NCBI RefSeq assembly: GCF_017472245.1
Contig: NZ_JAFUQR010000008.1
Location: forward strand, 1 to 64,000
Direction: 5' to 3'
DNA: 64,000 nt
Source of the DNA: Chlamydia sp.
GTDB lineage: Bacteria; Chlamydiota; Chlamydiia; Chlamydiales; Chlamydiaceae
The notes under the pieces are model-generated. The model had not been told where the DNA came from. It saw only the letters and a program-made list of their open reading frames with translations, and made no database searches. How positions within the stretch are numbered: the first letter of the stretch is position 1; every line of letters begins with the position of its first letter. The position numbers were made by a program, and so were the translations under genes. Of this stretch, positions 8,790 to 18,213 are shown piece after piece.

Positions 8790-9263
8790 TTATTCTTTTT
8801 CTATTCTAGAAAACAACGATGCCATTTCCAAAGCTGTTTTCATTCCTGAGGCTCCCAAATTTGGACCTTTGATCCCTGCACGCTCCCAAGCAGCCTCCAC
8901 ACTAGGAGCTGTAATCACGGAAAACGTAATAGGAAGGCAAAATTCTAAAGACAGCTGACTAATACCTGCGGCAACGCTATCCGCAATATGATCATAATGA
9001 GAAGTCTCTCCCTTAATCAAAACCCCACAAGCAACAACAGCATGAAAATTAGTTTGTCCAGAAAGTAATTTTTTAATGGTGCAAGGAATCTCAAAAGCAC
9101 CTGGAACCCGAATTACAGTCAAAGATGAAGGATCTCCCCCAAAATCTAAAAATGCATCTTGCGCTCCAGTAACAAGTCTATCAGCAATAGGCGTATTGAA
9201 ACACGACCCAACAATGGCTACGCGTACATCTTTAGTGACAGGAAACCCTTTCAACAGCTTCAT
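8790..9263 (-). CDS. ribH: 6,7-dimethyl-8-ribityllumazine synthase
   Basis: Lumazine synthase condenses the dihydroxybutanone phosphate made by RibBA with the pyrimidine made through RibD, giving the precursor of riboflavin. The 157-residue protein has the family pattern: VAIVGSCFN near the N-terminus, VPGAFEIP near 49-56, [18 protein letters not shown] near 79-96 (catalytic His) and the C-terminal [18 protein letters not shown]. The start at 9263 is preferred because AGGAGG (9270-9275) is six bases upstream and the length matches orthologs. An in-frame ATG lies three bases before it. The start overlaps the end of ribBA by 32 bases, suggesting coupled translation. Confidence 0.95.
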   Translation of the reverse strand: MKLLKGFPVTKDVRVAIVGSCFNTPIADRLVTGAQDAFLDFGGDPSSLTVIRVPGAFEIPCTIKKLLSGQTNFHAVVACGVLIKGETSHYDHIADSVAAGISQLSLEFCLPITFSVITAPSVEAAWERAGIKGPNLGASGMKTALEMASLFSRIEKE

Positions 9264-10509
9264 CATATTCCTCCTCAGAGTCATCAAGAGCAGGAAGATC
9301 CAGCCAATGACCCATTCGTTCCTTTTTTGTTCGCAAATACCCCCCGTTCTCAGCAGAAATACTAACGGGTAAGACGACCCGATCCAAAATTTTTATCCCG
9401 AGTCTTTGTAATTCAAAAAATTTTGCAGGATTATGTGTGATCAATCTCACGCTTGTCAATTGGAAATCCTTAAGAATCTGAGCAGCCATTCCGTACTCAC
9501 GAGCATCTGCGGGGAAACCTAATTGAAGATTAGCATCTACAGTATCGTATCCGAGATCTTGCAAGGCATAAGCTTGAATCTTATGCCCGAAGCCTATACC
9601 ACGCCCTTCCTGTCCTCGAAGGTATACAAGGATACCTAAATCTTGCTCTGCGATATATCGCAGAGCCATATCTAGTTGTGCCCCACAATCGCAACGACAG
9701 GAACCTAGGATATCTCCTGTCAAGCACTCCGAATGCACTCTCACAGGAACTCCTTCTTTTCCTCGAACATCTCCCCTAACTAGGGCAAAATGCTGCATCC
9801 CATCAATGACGGATTCATAAACATGAATAGAAAATTCCCCATATCTAGTAGGAAGCCGAGCCGATGAAAATTTGGTGATTAAAGAGTCATAGGTCAAGCG
9901 ATAAGTAATAAGATCATCCACTGTAATCACTGTTATATCATGTTGTTTAGCAAAAGCAAGTATCTGTTGTTGTCGCATCATAGAATAATCAGGATTGACA
10001 AGCTCAGCAAAAACCCCACACAGTTGTACCCCCGCAAGACGCATCAGATCTACAGAAGCCTCTGTATGGCCAGGCCGTTGAACAACACCTCCCGGCTGAC
10101 TAACTAGGGGGAAAACATGCCCAGGACGAACAAAAGATTCTGGGGTAGACATCCGATCTGCTAATAGCTGGACAGTCTTTGTTCTATCTGCAGCAGAAAC
10201 TCCTGTAGTAATTCCTGATGAAGCATCCACAGAAACTGTGAAAGGCGTGCGGAACGGACATCGATTATCTTGAACCATTACAGGCAAATCTAAAATCTTT
10301 GCTTGTTCTTGGGTCATTGAAACACAAACGATACCGGTCGTGTGGGATAAAAGAAAGGCCATTTTCTCTACAGAGATGTGCTCTCCTGCTAAGATTAAGT
10401 CCCCCTCGTTCTCTCGAGAAGCATTATCCACAATTATGACAAATTTACCCTCAGCGACATCTTTTATCGCTTGCTGTACTGAAGCTGTTCCTGCTTCACA
10501 TGTAACCAT
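9232..10509 (-). CDS. ribBA: Bifunctional DHBP synthase / GTP cyclohydrolase II
   Basis: RibBA makes both riboflavin precursors: the C4 unit from ribulose 5-phosphate (N-terminal half) and the pyrimidine from GTP (C-terminal half). The RibB segment has [10 protein letters not shown] near 35 and the HTTGIVC and PGHVFPL blocks. The RibA segment has [12 protein letters not shown] followed by CRCDCG, which supplies the zinc cysteines, and [13 protein letters not shown] chose the ATG at 10509 (425 residues), preceded by GGGGTGAG. A longer TTG start at 10545 would lie inside an 8-bp inverted repeat that looks like leader RNA. Middle gene of ribD-ribBA-ribH. Confidence 0.93.
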   Translation of the reverse strand: MVTCEAGTASVQQAIKDVAEGKFVIIVDNASRENEGDLILAGEHISVEKMAFLLSHTTGIVCVSMTQEQAKILDLPVMVQDNRCPFRTPFTVSVDASSGITTGVSAADRTKTVQLLADRMSTPESFVRPGHVFPLVSQPGGVVQRPGHTEASVDLMRLAGVQLCGVFAELVNPDYSMMRQQQILAFAKQHDITVITVDDLITYRLTYDSLITKFSSARLPTRYGEFSIHVYESVIDGMQHFALVRGDVRGKEGVPVRVHSECLTGDILGSCRCDCGAQLDMALRYIAEQDLGILVYLRGQEGRGIGFGHKIQAYALQDLGYDTVDANLQLGFPADAREYGMAAQILKDFQLTSVRLITHNPAKFFELQRLGIKILDRVVLPVSISAENGGYLRTKKERMGHWLDLPALDDSEEEYDEAVERVSCH

Positions 10510-10537
10510 TCTCACCCCACTTTTTGAGGGAACCTTA

Positions 10538-10561
10538 GCCAGCAACTAGTTCTTTGCTGGC
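10538..10561 (-). promoter_or_regulatory. Leader hairpin of ribBA
   Basis: A perfect 8-bp inverted repeat, GCCAGCAA and TTGCTGGC around an 8-base loop, lies 28 bases upstream of the ribBA ATG. A TATACT hexamer on the minus strand (10588-10583) could be a -10 giving a short leader that starts just before the hairpin. No FMN riboswitch consensus is present. Confidence 0.45.
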
Positions 10562-10625
10562 TTGTCTCTTCGCTGTGCCCAGAGTATAGCATAAACCTTT
10601 ACTTTCTGCGACCCCCACTCTCTCA

Positions 10626-11729
10626 TCAGACCTCCTTCTCAAAACACAGTTTTACAGAATCTCCAAGTAAAGAAGTTTCTGTAATTTTCATAGATGCCGC
10701 ATTAGCTAAGCTCAACCCGAGATCGTGCAATATAGGCTGACCTTGATTCCCTAAAACTTTTGGCCCCCAATAGAATACTCCAGCATTCACAAGATCTTGT
10801 CTCCAGAAAGCAGAATGTAACTGAGCTCCACCTTCAACGAGTACTTGCAAACATCCTTTTTTAGCTAAAAATCGTAATAACCCTTTTAAATCTACTTGTT
10901 CAGAAGGGCATACCCATACCTTTACCCCTAAATACTCTAATTTCTGAATATACTCTTGAGAGCATTGCTCCGTTGTAGCAAGTAGAGCATTCCCAGACTC
11001 CGTATTCCATACCTGGGCATCTAATGGGACAATGCCTCGGCTATCCACTACTACCCTCAATGGCTGTCGTTCATACAATTCCCCTGAAGGAAGACGGGCA
11101 GATAAACGTGGATTATCTAAGCAAACGGTACGCGCTCCTACAATGATAGCCTGAGACTCAGCACGAAGTTTTCCGACATCTGCTCGAGCCTGGTCTCCTG
11201 AGATCCACTTTGATGAACCTCTCCTATCTGCTGTCTGCCCATCAAGAGATGCCGCGGTCTTCATAACAACCCAAGGCAATCCCGTTTCCCTTTGATACAA
11301 ATAAGGTCTCAGAGAGGACATAGCTTCTTGGCTCCCCACTCCTACACGAACTATAATCCCTGCTTCTTTCAGCCGCGCTACCCCTTTCTTACACACTCGA
11401 AGATCCGGATCCAAAAGAGCAACATAGACTGCTTTAACGTTATTTTTGATCAAAAGATCTACACAGGGCGGAGTTCTGCCGAAATGACAACAAGGCTCCA
11501 AGGTCACGTATACTTCGGCACCTTCCAAAGAACAACTCCGATTTTGAACAGCATCAACTTCTGCATGAGGAGATCCTATTCCTTTATGCCATCCTTCTCC
11601 TATCACACTCCCATTTTTTACAATTACGCACCCCACCCAAGGATTAGGAGGAGCACAAATCCTTCCCTTTTCTCCTAGAGAAACTGCCTTACGCATAAAA
11701 AATAGTTGTTGCTCAGACGAAACTTCCAT
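10626..11729 (-). CDS. ribD: Riboflavin biosynthesis deaminase/reductase RibD
   Basis: RibD deaminates and then reduces the pyrimidine product of GTP cyclohydrolase II. The N-terminal deaminase domain carries the zinc site HAE (55-57) with Cys80 and Cys89 in PCCHFGRTPPC. The C-terminal NADPH-dependent reductase domain begins near 150 and includes SKWISG, the VGARTV turn and LVEGGAQLHSAF. The start MEVSSEQQLFF at 11729 (367 residues) fits orthologs. An in-frame start at 11804 would run across the divergent serS start and add a tail unlike the family. It leads the rib operon; serS starts 41 bases away on the other strand. Confidence 0.93.
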   Translation of the reverse strand: MEVSSEQQLFFMRKAVSLGEKGRICAPPNPWVGCVIVKNGSVIGEGWHKGIGSPHAEVDAVQNRSCSLEGAEVYVTLEPCCHFGRTPPCVDLLIKNNVKAVYVALLDPDLRVCKKGVARLKEAGIIVRVGVGSQEAMSSLRPYLYQRETGLPWVVMKTAASLDGQTADRRGSSKWISGDQARADVGKLRAESQAIIVGARTVCLDNPRLSARLPSGELYERQPLRVVVDSRGIVPLDAQVWNTESGNALLATTEQCSQEYIQKLEYLGVKVWVCPSEQVDLKGLLRFLAKKGCLQVLVEGGAQLHSAFWRQDLVNAGVFYWGPKVLGNQGQPILHDLGLSLANAASMKITETSLLGDSVKLCFEKEV

Positions 11730-11770
11730 ATACTCAGCCTGAAAAATCGGATAGCGAAAGAGATGAAAGG

Positions 11771-13057
11771 ATGTTGGATATACGATTAATACGCAAGGAA
11801 CCAAAGGAATGTGAAGCTCGTCTTCAAAAAAAAGATCCCTCCATTTCGTTAGGACAGCTCCTAGATTTAGACAAAAAAGTGCGTCAACTAAAAGGTGATT
11901 CAGAAGCTTTACTTGCCAAACGCAAAGTACTTTCTAGTCAAATTCATAAAGCTAAGGTAGCTAATAAAGATACGGATGCTCTTGTCCAAGAAGTTAATGC
12001 TATCTCGGACCAATTGGTTGCCTTTGAAAAAAATTTACAAGAACAGGAAGCTCTTCTCACTGATCTCATGGCGAGACTTCCTAATTATCCAGAAGAAGAT
12101 GTCCCCGTTGCTCTCGATAAAGATGGGAATAAGGTCATAAAAAGTTGCGGCAAAGTTCCCGCTTTTGCCTTTTCTCCTAAGCACCATGTACAGCTCAACG
12201 AGACTTTGCAAATTTTAGATTTTAAACTTCCTGCGAAGACTACGGGCTCTGGATGGCCGGCTTATAGAGATGAGGGAGTGCTTCTAGAATGGGCCTTGCT
12301 TACCTATCTTCTCCATAAACAACAATCTCATGGATTCCATTTATGGCTCCCTCCTCTACTTGTCAAACGAGAGGTTCTTTTTGGTTCTGGACAAATCCCC
12401 AAATTTGATGGACAGTACTATCGTGTTGAGGATGGGGATCAATCTCTTTTCCTCGTCCCCACAGCAGAGGTTGTCCTGAATGGATTCCACTTGCAAGAGA
12501 TCTTAAATGAACAAGATCTCCCCCTCTATTACGCTGCGTTTACCCCTTGTTTCCGAAGAGAGGCGGGTGCTGGAGGAGCTCATGAGCGAGGATTGGTGCG
12601 TGTCCATCAATTTCATAAAATAGAGATGTTTGCTTTCACCACTCCGGAACAAGAAGAGACTGCTTATCAAAAAATGATTAGCATTGTGGAAGAAATTCTC
12701 TCAGAGCTAGAGCTCCCTTATCAACTTTCCCTACTTTCTACAGGTGATATGTCCTTTGCAGCGAAGAAAACTATCGATGCTGAAGTTTGGCTTCCTGGAC
12801 AGAAAGCTTTTTATGAAGTCTCTTCTATTTCTAAATGTGGGGATTTTCAAGCTCGACGTTCTGAGACTCGCTACCGCGATGCTCAAGGCAAAATCCATTT
12901 CGTCAACACTCTTAATGGCTCTGGCCTAGCTACTCCAAGACTATTAGTTGCTATTTTAGAGAACTACCAGCAAGAGGATGGTTCCGTAGTCATTCCTCGT
13001 GTTCTTCGGCCCTACATGAATCATCAAGAGATTCTCCTACCCAAAACGGAAAGATAA
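11771..13057 (+). CDS. serS: Seryl-tRNA synthetase
   Basis: This class II aminoacyl-tRNA synthetase charges tRNA-Ser. The 428-residue protein has the N-terminal two-helix coiled-coil arm (about 25-105) that contacts the long variable arm of tRNA-Ser. The class II core follows, with motif 2 FRREAGAGGAHERGLVRVHQ near 260-280 and motif 3 NGSGLATPRLLVAILE near 382. Length and motifs are normal. It is divergent from ribD across 41 bases, so the two promoters must overlap each other or the coding ends. Confidence 0.97.
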   Translation: MLDIRLIRKEPKECEARLQKKDPSISLGQLLDLDKKVRQLKGDSEALLAKRKVLSSQIHKAKVANKDTDALVQEVNAISDQLVAFEKNLQEQEALLTDLMARLPNYPEEDVPVALDKDGNKVIKSCGKVPAFAFSPKHHVQLNETLQILDFKLPAKTTGSGWPAYRDEGVLLEWALLTYLLHKQQSHGFHLWLPPLLVKREVLFGSGQIPKFDGQYYRVEDGDQSLFLVPTAEVVLNGFHLQEILNEQDLPLYYAAFTPCFRREAGAGGAHERGLVRVHQFHKIEMFAFTTPEQEETAYQKMISIVEEILSELELPYQLSLLSTGDMSFAAKKTIDAEVWLPGQKAFYEVSSISKCGDFQARRSETRYRDAQGKIHFVNTLNGSGLATPRLLVAILENYQQEDGSVVIPRVLRPYMNHQEILLPKTER

Positions 13058-13095
13058 TTTTATAGTGAGATAAAAAAGGGCCGAGGAACAAAATT

Positions 13096-13842
13096 ATGCC
13101 ATCGGAATACGAGCATTTTGAAAACTTATCTCCTGAAGAACATATCAAGCAAGTTCAGGATTTACACAATGTTTGTAAAGGAGAGCCTCATCAGACGAAA
13201 AAAGGGTTCTGTTATCATTTAGCATCTGATGCCATAGACTTCGGTATTTTTATATTCTTTATACGCACGGTATTTTTTCTCGTCCCCACTATTCCTGTGG
13301 CTTCTTACGGAAAAATCCTTTTTACTGTAGGGATCAGTTGGATTTTTTATACCGGTTGTCGCCGAGCCCATGCAGCATGGGCTTATATGGAACTTACCCA
13401 TAGAAATATGCTGCAAGAAAAAAAAGAGGTTGAGGAACACCCAGAACAAGAACGGCTGGAACTAAAAGCTCTTTATGCTAATCGAGGGTTTCAGGAACCT
13501 TTGATTTCGCAAATGACCGATTTTGTGTGTTCAGACTCTACACTTCTTTTAGATACGATGCTCAGGGAAGAGTTGCATATTCAATTGGAAGACTATCCTC
13601 ATCCTCTTAAACAAGGAGGAATCAAAGCCCTTGGAGAGATTCTTGGGTTTATCTTATTTGTACCCGTAGCGCTCACCGTCAGTTATACGATAGCGGTCCT
13701 TCTTGCTTCAGGAATTATCGCTGCTTTGCTCGCAATAAAAACCCGTCTCATTAAAAATCCGGTTACCCCAGCGATGGTTTGGGGTGTAGGGATTTTTATT
13801 ACAGCAATTAGCCTTTGCTGCTCTCTAATACAATTATTTTAG
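13096..13842 (+). CDS. Conserved chlamydial membrane protein
   Basis: This 248-residue protein has hydrophobic segments at about 50-70, 73-92, 180-205 and 222-245, and a charged central region (about 105-165) rich in Glu and Leu. No catalytic motif or known family is recognised, though the arrangement of two membrane hairpins around a cytosolic domain is reminiscent of small VIT1/ferritin-like membrane proteins. That comparison is only a guess. It lies 38 bases after serS and 23 bases before the metal ATPase, so it may be co-transcribed with either. Position matches CT728. Confidence 0.7.
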   Translation: MPSEYEHFENLSPEEHIKQVQDLHNVCKGEPHQTKKGFCYHLASDAIDFGIFIFFIRTVFFLVPTIPVASYGKILFTVGISWIFYTGCRRAHAAWAYMELTHRNMLQEKKEVEEHPEQERLELKALYANRGFQEPLISQMTDFVCSDSTLLLDTMLREELHIQLEDYPHPLKQGGIKALGEILGFILFVPVALTVSYTIAVLLASGIIAALLAIKTRLIKNPVTPAMVWGVGIFITAISLCCSLIQLF

Positions 13843-13865
13843 TCTATACTCCTAGCAGGTAGCCT

Positions 13866-15845
13866 ATGTCTTCACGACTTTTCTCCTCTCCGTTCTCTAG
13901 AGAACTACTTAGTGATTTTTTTGAATCTGGAATGGCAGAAGAAAATAGCCCCTTACTCTCTCCAAAAAACCGTCTTTTGAGCCAAAACCTTACTCTAAAA
14001 TCTGCTTACATATCCCTAGCTCTTTATTTAGGAGCTCTTGTTGCTCATTGGACAGGATATCAACCTTTTTCCTCTTTGCTTCTCATCCTTACCTTTTTTC
14101 TAGCAGGAACCCCAGCTCTTGTTAAATCTCTTGAAGATATTCTAAATAAAACCGTGAATATAGACATTCTCATGACGTCTGCAGCCTTCGGTTCTATTTT
14201 CATTGGAGGAGCACTAGAAGGAGCTTTACTACTGGTACTCTTTGCGATCTCAGAATCCCTAGGTTCTATGGTTTCTGGGAAAGCAAAAAGCACCCTTGCT
14301 TCCTTAAAACATCTAGCACCCACTGTAGCCTGGATCGTTCAACCAGATGGTTCTTTACACAAAAAACTCGTACAAAATGTGAAAGTCGGAGAAATTATCC
14401 GAGTCAAAAGCGGAGAGGTTGTCCCTTTGGATGGGGAAATTATTCAAGGAGCTTCTTCTATTAATCTTATGCATCTAACCGGAGAAAAGATCCCTAAATC
14501 CTGCGGCATAGGGAATATCATCCCCGCTGGAGCTCATAATCTAGAAGGTAGCTTTGATCTCAAAGTCCTCCGCATTGGAGCAGAATCCACAATCGCCCAT
14601 ATTATTAATCTTGTCGTTCAAGCTCAAAGCTCGAAACCTCGGTTACAACAACGATTAGATCGCTATTCTTCCACATATGCTTTAACTATTTTTGCTATCG
14701 CAGCATCCATAGCTATAGGGGGCTCTTTATTTACAACACTACCATTCCTTGGACCTGATAGTGCCTTTTACCGCGCCTTAGCGTTCCTAATTGCTGCATC
14801 TCCCTGTGCACTTATTATCGCTATCCCTATTGCCTACCTCAGCGCTATCAACGCCTGCGCTAAACATGGTGTTCTCCTAAAAGGAGGCGTAGTCTTAGAT
14901 CGCCTTGTCTCCTGCAATTCCATAGTTATGGACAAAACTGGGACACTTACCTCAGGAAACTTGACCTGCTCCGGATGCGAAGATTTTGGACCAGAATCTC
15001 CTCTGTTTTATTCCTATGTATTAGCGATGGAACAATCTTCATCCCATCCGATTGCTCAAGCAATTGTTAACTATCTTACAGAAAAACAGGTACTTTCTTT
15101 ACCTGCAACACAGTGTACAACTATCCCAGGAGAAGGTGTTTGTGGAGAATTTAACGGAGAAAAAGCTTTTGTAGGACGAGTATCCACAGCCTTGCATTAC
15201 GTCCCCGACGAGTATCGCGAACAACTCCGTGAACGCGCACAATTAGCCCAAAATCGAGGGGAGACCTGTTCAATAGCTTGTTTAGGGAATCACGTTTCTC
15301 TTTTCTATTTTCGCGATGCGCCGCGCCATGATGCTGCGGACATTGTTGCTTACTTGAAAAAAAATGGCTATCCAGTATGTATGCTCACAGGAGATCATCG
15401 GATTAGTGCTGAGAATACTGCGCAGCTTCTGGGTATCGATGAGATGTTCTACGATCTAACACCTGATCACAAACTTTCTAAAATCCAGGAGCTAGCAAAA
15501 ACTCGGCAAATCATGATGATCGGAGATGGCATCAACGATGCTCCGGCTTTAGCTCAGTCTACTGTAGGAATCGCCATGGGAGAAGCAGGAAGTGCCACAG
15601 CTATAGAAGCTGCAGATGTCGTTCTTTTAAACCAAGGACTCTCTGCCCTGCCCTGGCTGATTAAGAAGGCGAAACAAACACGCCGTATTGTTTCACAAAA
15701 TCTTGCTCTAGCTTTGGCAATTATTTTATTTATTTCAGGGCCGGCATCTATGGGAGTTATCCCCCTATGGCTTGCTGTGATTTTACATGAAGGAAGTACT
15801 GTTGTGGTAGGACTGAATGCACTTCGCCTCTTAAAAAATACATAA
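13866..15845 (+). CDS. P1B-type heavy-metal transporting ATPase
   Basis: This is an inner-membrane ATP-driven metal pump of 659 residues. It shows the phosphorylation motif DKTGTLT near 356, a TGE-type actuator motif (LTGEKIP near 202), the SSSHP motif of the nucleotide domain and GDGINDAP near 554. Membrane helix 6 carries SPCAL (near 313) rather than CPC, and the last helix has HEGST (near 642). That combination defines the P1B-4 group, whose members transport cobalt, zinc or iron-like ions. No N-terminal heavy-metal-binding domain is present. Older annotation calls the ortholog a copper or zinc ATPase; copper is unlikely from these motifs. The stop overlaps a possible rodA start. Confidence 0.88.
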   Translation: MSSRLFSSPFSRELLSDFFESGMAEENSPLLSPKNRLLSQNLTLKSAYISLALYLGALVAHWTGYQPFSSLLLILTFFLAGTPALVKSLEDILNKTVNIDILMTSAAFGSIFIGGALEGALLLVLFAISESLGSMVSGKAKSTLASLKHLAPTVAWIVQPDGSLHKKLVQNVKVGEIIRVKSGEVVPLDGEIIQGASSINLMHLTGEKIPKSCGIGNIIPAGAHNLEGSFDLKVLRIGAESTIAHIINLVVQAQSSKPRLQQRLDRYSSTYALTIFAIAASIAIGGSLFTTLPFLGPDSAFYRALAFLIAASPCALIIAIPIAYLSAINACAKHGVLLKGGVVLDRLVSCNSIVMDKTGTLTSGNLTCSGCEDFGPESPLFYSYVLAMEQSSSHPIAQAIVNYLTEKQVLSLPATQCTTIPGEGVCGEFNGEKAFVGRVSTALHYVPDEYREQLRERAQLAQNRGETCSIACLGNHVSLFYFRDAPRHDAADIVAYLKKNGYPVCMLTGDHRISAENTAQLLGIDEMFYDLTPDHKLSKIQELAKTRQIMMIGDGINDAPALAQSTVGIAMGEAGSATAIEAADVVLLNQGLSALPWLIKKAKQTRRIVSQNLALALAIILFISGPASMGVIPLWLAVILHEGSTVVVGLNALRLLKNT

Positions 15846-15898
15846 TGATGACCCGAAGACTTCCTGCCAAAGGGAGAGGAACTAGTAGAATCCCTCTT

Positions 15899-17038
15899 AT
15901 GAAAAAAAACAAATACTTGCGTCAAGTCAATTTATGGATCTTTGTAGTCATTATTCTTCTGATGAGCATAAGTGTTGTGGTGATCTCGTCACAGGATCCT
16001 TCTTCCATGTTAATTCACACTTCACGAGGCCTATTCTCCGCAAAAAGTAAGATGCAGCTCCGTCACTTCGCTCTGGGATGGTGTGCGTATTTTATTTGCT
16101 TGTATGTAGACTACCATCAGTTTAAAAAATGGGCATGGGTTCTCTATGCCCTCATTCTTTTTAGCTTAATCGGTCTCTTTTTCGTTCCTGCCGTACAAAA
16201 TGTACATCGCTGGTATCGTATCCCAATCATTAACCTCAGCGTACAACCCTCCGAGTATGCCAAACTTGTCGTTGTAATTATGCTTAGTTACATTCTGGAA
16301 ATGCGAAAATCTCGTATTTCCTCAAAAACTACAGCTTGTATTGCCTGTATTGTCGTTGGGGTTCCTTTTCTGCTTATTCTCAAAGAACCAGATCTTGGAA
16401 CTGCTCTCGTACTTTGTCCCATAGCACTCGCGATTTTTTATTTAGGGAATATCTATCCCCCTCTAGTGAAAGTATGTTCCATATTCGCTGCTTCAGGGAT
16501 GCTTTGCTCCTTGCTGATTTTCTCAGGAATTATTCCTCACGATAAGGTTAAACCCTATGCACTTAAAGTACTAAAAGAATACCAATACGAACGCCTAAGT
16601 CCTTCCAATCATCACCAAAATGCATCTCTCATTTCTATTGGAGTAGGCGGATTAAAAGGTCAGGGATGGAAATCTGGAGAATTTGCTGGAAGAGGATGGC
16701 TTCCTTATGGATATACAGACTCCGTCTTCCCCGCAATAGGAGAAGAATTTGGGCTGCTCGGGTTACTCTTCGTGTTATGGTTATTTTACAACCTAGTATG
16801 CTTTGGCTGTCGAACCGTTGCTGTTGCTGTTGATGATTTTGGTCGATTCTTAGCAGGGGGAGTCACGGTACATCTTGTCATGCACGTACTCATTAATGTT
16901 AGCATGATGAGCGGACTCTTACCTATTACAGGAGTCCCTTTGGTCCTAATTTCTTATGGAGGGTCTTCCGTTATTTCAACAATGGCTTCTTTAGGCATCT
17001 TACAAAGTATCTACAGCCGACGTTTTGCCAAGTACTAA
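15899..17038 (+). CDS. rodA: Peptidoglycan glycosyltransferase RodA (SEDS family)
   Basis: RodA polymerises peptidoglycan glycan strands from lipid II together with a class B penicillin-binding protein. The 379-residue protein has about ten membrane helices. SEDS hallmarks are WYRIPIINLSVQPSEYAKL (about 102-120), KEPDLGTAL (about 161-169), and the C-terminal GLLPITGVPLVLISYGGSS block. I start at the ATG at 15899, giving MKKNKYLRQ. An ATG at 15845 overlapping the previous stop would add 18 residues; neither has a close ribosome-binding site. In Chlamydia, RodA works with MreB (also in this window) at the division septum. Confidence 0.92.
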   Translation: MKKNKYLRQVNLWIFVVIILLMSISVVVISSQDPSSMLIHTSRGLFSAKSKMQLRHFALGWCAYFICLYVDYHQFKKWAWVLYALILFSLIGLFFVPAVQNVHRWYRIPIINLSVQPSEYAKLVVVIMLSYILEMRKSRISSKTTACIACIVVGVPFLLILKEPDLGTALVLCPIALAIFYLGNIYPPLVKVCSIFAASGMLCSLLIFSGIIPHDKVKPYALKVLKEYQYERLSPSNHHQNASLISIGVGGLKGQGWKSGEFAGRGWLPYGYTDSVFPAIGEEFGLLGLLFVLWLFYNLVCFGCRTVAVAVDDFGRFLAGGVTVHLVMHVLINVSMMSGLLPITGVPLVLISYGGSSVISTMASLGILQSIYSRRFAKY

Positions 17039-17040
17039 GG

Positions 17041-17589
17041 TTATTCCCACAAAGGAAGAGATTGTATGAGCTCTTTGATTTCTTTCGTAAGTCGATACAA
17101 CTGTTCTTCGAGATTTAATGAGCTCCCCACTAATTCCTGAAGGGAAGTTGCTGGCTGGTCTATGACTAGCAGCTCATCAGCGCTTACATTCCCATTTATA
17201 CCTATACCAATCACCACACATGTCCCTCCTTTTACGGGGACTGTCTCACAAAGGACTCCCGACAGTTTCTTCCCTTGAACTAACACGTCATTGGGCCATT
17301 TCATAACTGCTCCCTGTATCCCTAAAGAATCCCCAAGACGAAGAACCGCTTCCGTACCTATACGAAATAACAACACACTATCGATGCTATCCACACGCAA
17401 AAAGAAACAAAAAGACACTAAAAGATCGCGATCCGTAGAATGCCAATATCTACCAAATTTACCTCTACCAGCAGTCTGCTGATTAGTCGTTATCACAGTG
17501 AGTGCATAGGGATTCCATAAAGGAATCCCGGCTTTTGCTACTGTGTTTGTAGACTCTGCTCTCGCTATTTCGTAATAGATTTCTTTCAT
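17041..17589 (-). CDS. birA: Biotin--protein ligase, single catalytic domain
   Basis: This enzyme attaches biotin to the biotin carrier protein of acetyl-CoA carboxylase. The 182-residue protein has ESTN near 12-15, the adenylate-binding loop GRGKFGRYW at 41-49, KWPND at 97-101 and GKKLSGVLCE near 106. It lacks the N-terminal helix-turn-helix and the C-terminal SH3-like domain of E. coli BirA, so it should be a ligase only, without repressor function. It converges with rodA, with two bases between the stops. Confidence 0.92.
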   Translation of the reverse strand: MKEIYYEIARAESTNTVAKAGIPLWNPYALTVITTNQQTAGRGKFGRYWHSTDRDLLVSFCFFLRVDSIDSVLLFRIGTEAVLRLGDSLGIQGAVMKWPNDVLVQGKKLSGVLCETVPVKGGTCVVIGIGINGNVSADELLVIDQPATSLQELVGSSLNLEEQLYRLTKEIKELIQSLPLWE

Positions 17590-17609
17590 TCATCCCCATC
17601 TAAATAGCT

Positions 17610-18125
17610 TTAGCTAAAAGATAAAAGAGGCACTTTCGGAAAACCAAAAAATTTCCCTGCAAGACGAACCATTAAATGGTTTTGTAGAGACACATAGGTT
17701 TCCGCTGCTTTTTCAAAGGCATAAGCTCTGAAAGAAAAAGCATTTTCATACGCAAGTAACTCTTCAATGAAATCTTGCGTAGAAGCTTCATGAGTAAGCT
17801 CTTTTAATGCTGCTAGAATTCGTTTTAATTGGAAGGTAAATACCTGCTCCATCTCATAAAAAGTGAGGAAGTCTTCGTTACTAGCCTTAAGGAATTGTTG
17901 GAGACTATACGCAGAAACTCGTCGTAAAAAAGAGATTTCTTCTTCTCTCTCGAAAGGAGGGAGCGCGAAAGACAAAACCATTTCGTGAAATAATTCTCTT
18001 TTTTTCAAAGCAAGGTCGACGAGCTGTTGCCAAGATAGGAAAAGCATCTTTGCTGCATAGCGCAAGCGACAATAGCCCCCTAATAATCCTCCGAAGAATA
18101 AACTGCAGAGTCCCCAAAATAACAT
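17610..18125 (-). CDS. Membrane-anchored conserved chlamydial protein
   Basis: This 171-residue protein has one N-terminal hydrophobic segment (about 1-19, glycine- and leucine-rich) followed by a helical, glutamate-rich cytoplasmic or periplasmic domain. Phenylalanine is frequent and spaced as in amphipathic helices. No family is recognised. It sits 20 bases upstream of birA on the same strand and 88 bases downstream of the pseudouridine synthase, with a terminator between. It matches CT724 by position. Function unknown. Confidence 0.65.
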   Translation of the reverse strand: MLFWGLCSLFFGGLLGGYCRLRYAAKMLFLSWQQLVDLALKKRELFHEMVLSFALPPFEREEEISFLRRVSAYSLQQFLKASNEDFLTFYEMEQVFTFQLKRILAALKELTHEASTQDFIEELLAYENAFSFRAYAFEKAAETYVSLQNHLMVRLAGKFFGFPKVPLLSFS

Positions 18126-18177
18126 ACAGGCTCCTAGGTTTCCCTGTCTTCTATCTCTGAACTTTACTCCTAAACAA

Positions 18178-18208
18178 AAAAAAGAGGGAGAAAGACTCCC
18201 TCTTTTTT
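18178..18208 (-). terminator. Intrinsic terminator of pseudouridine synthase gene
   Basis: A perfect 13-bp inverted repeat (AAAAAAGAGGGAG and its complement) surrounds a 5-base loop, with T-runs in both orientations. It directly follows the pseudouridine synthase stop on the minus strand. Confidence 0.9.
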
Positions 18209-18213
18209 ATAAT

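Noticed and set aside
10510..10625. FMN riboswitch upstream of ribBA
   Set aside because: The conserved multi-stem RFN consensus is absent; only one simple hairpin is present.
11292..11678. 128-residue plus-strand frame inside ribD
   Set aside because: It is antisense to conserved ribD coding sequence with no independent coding signs.
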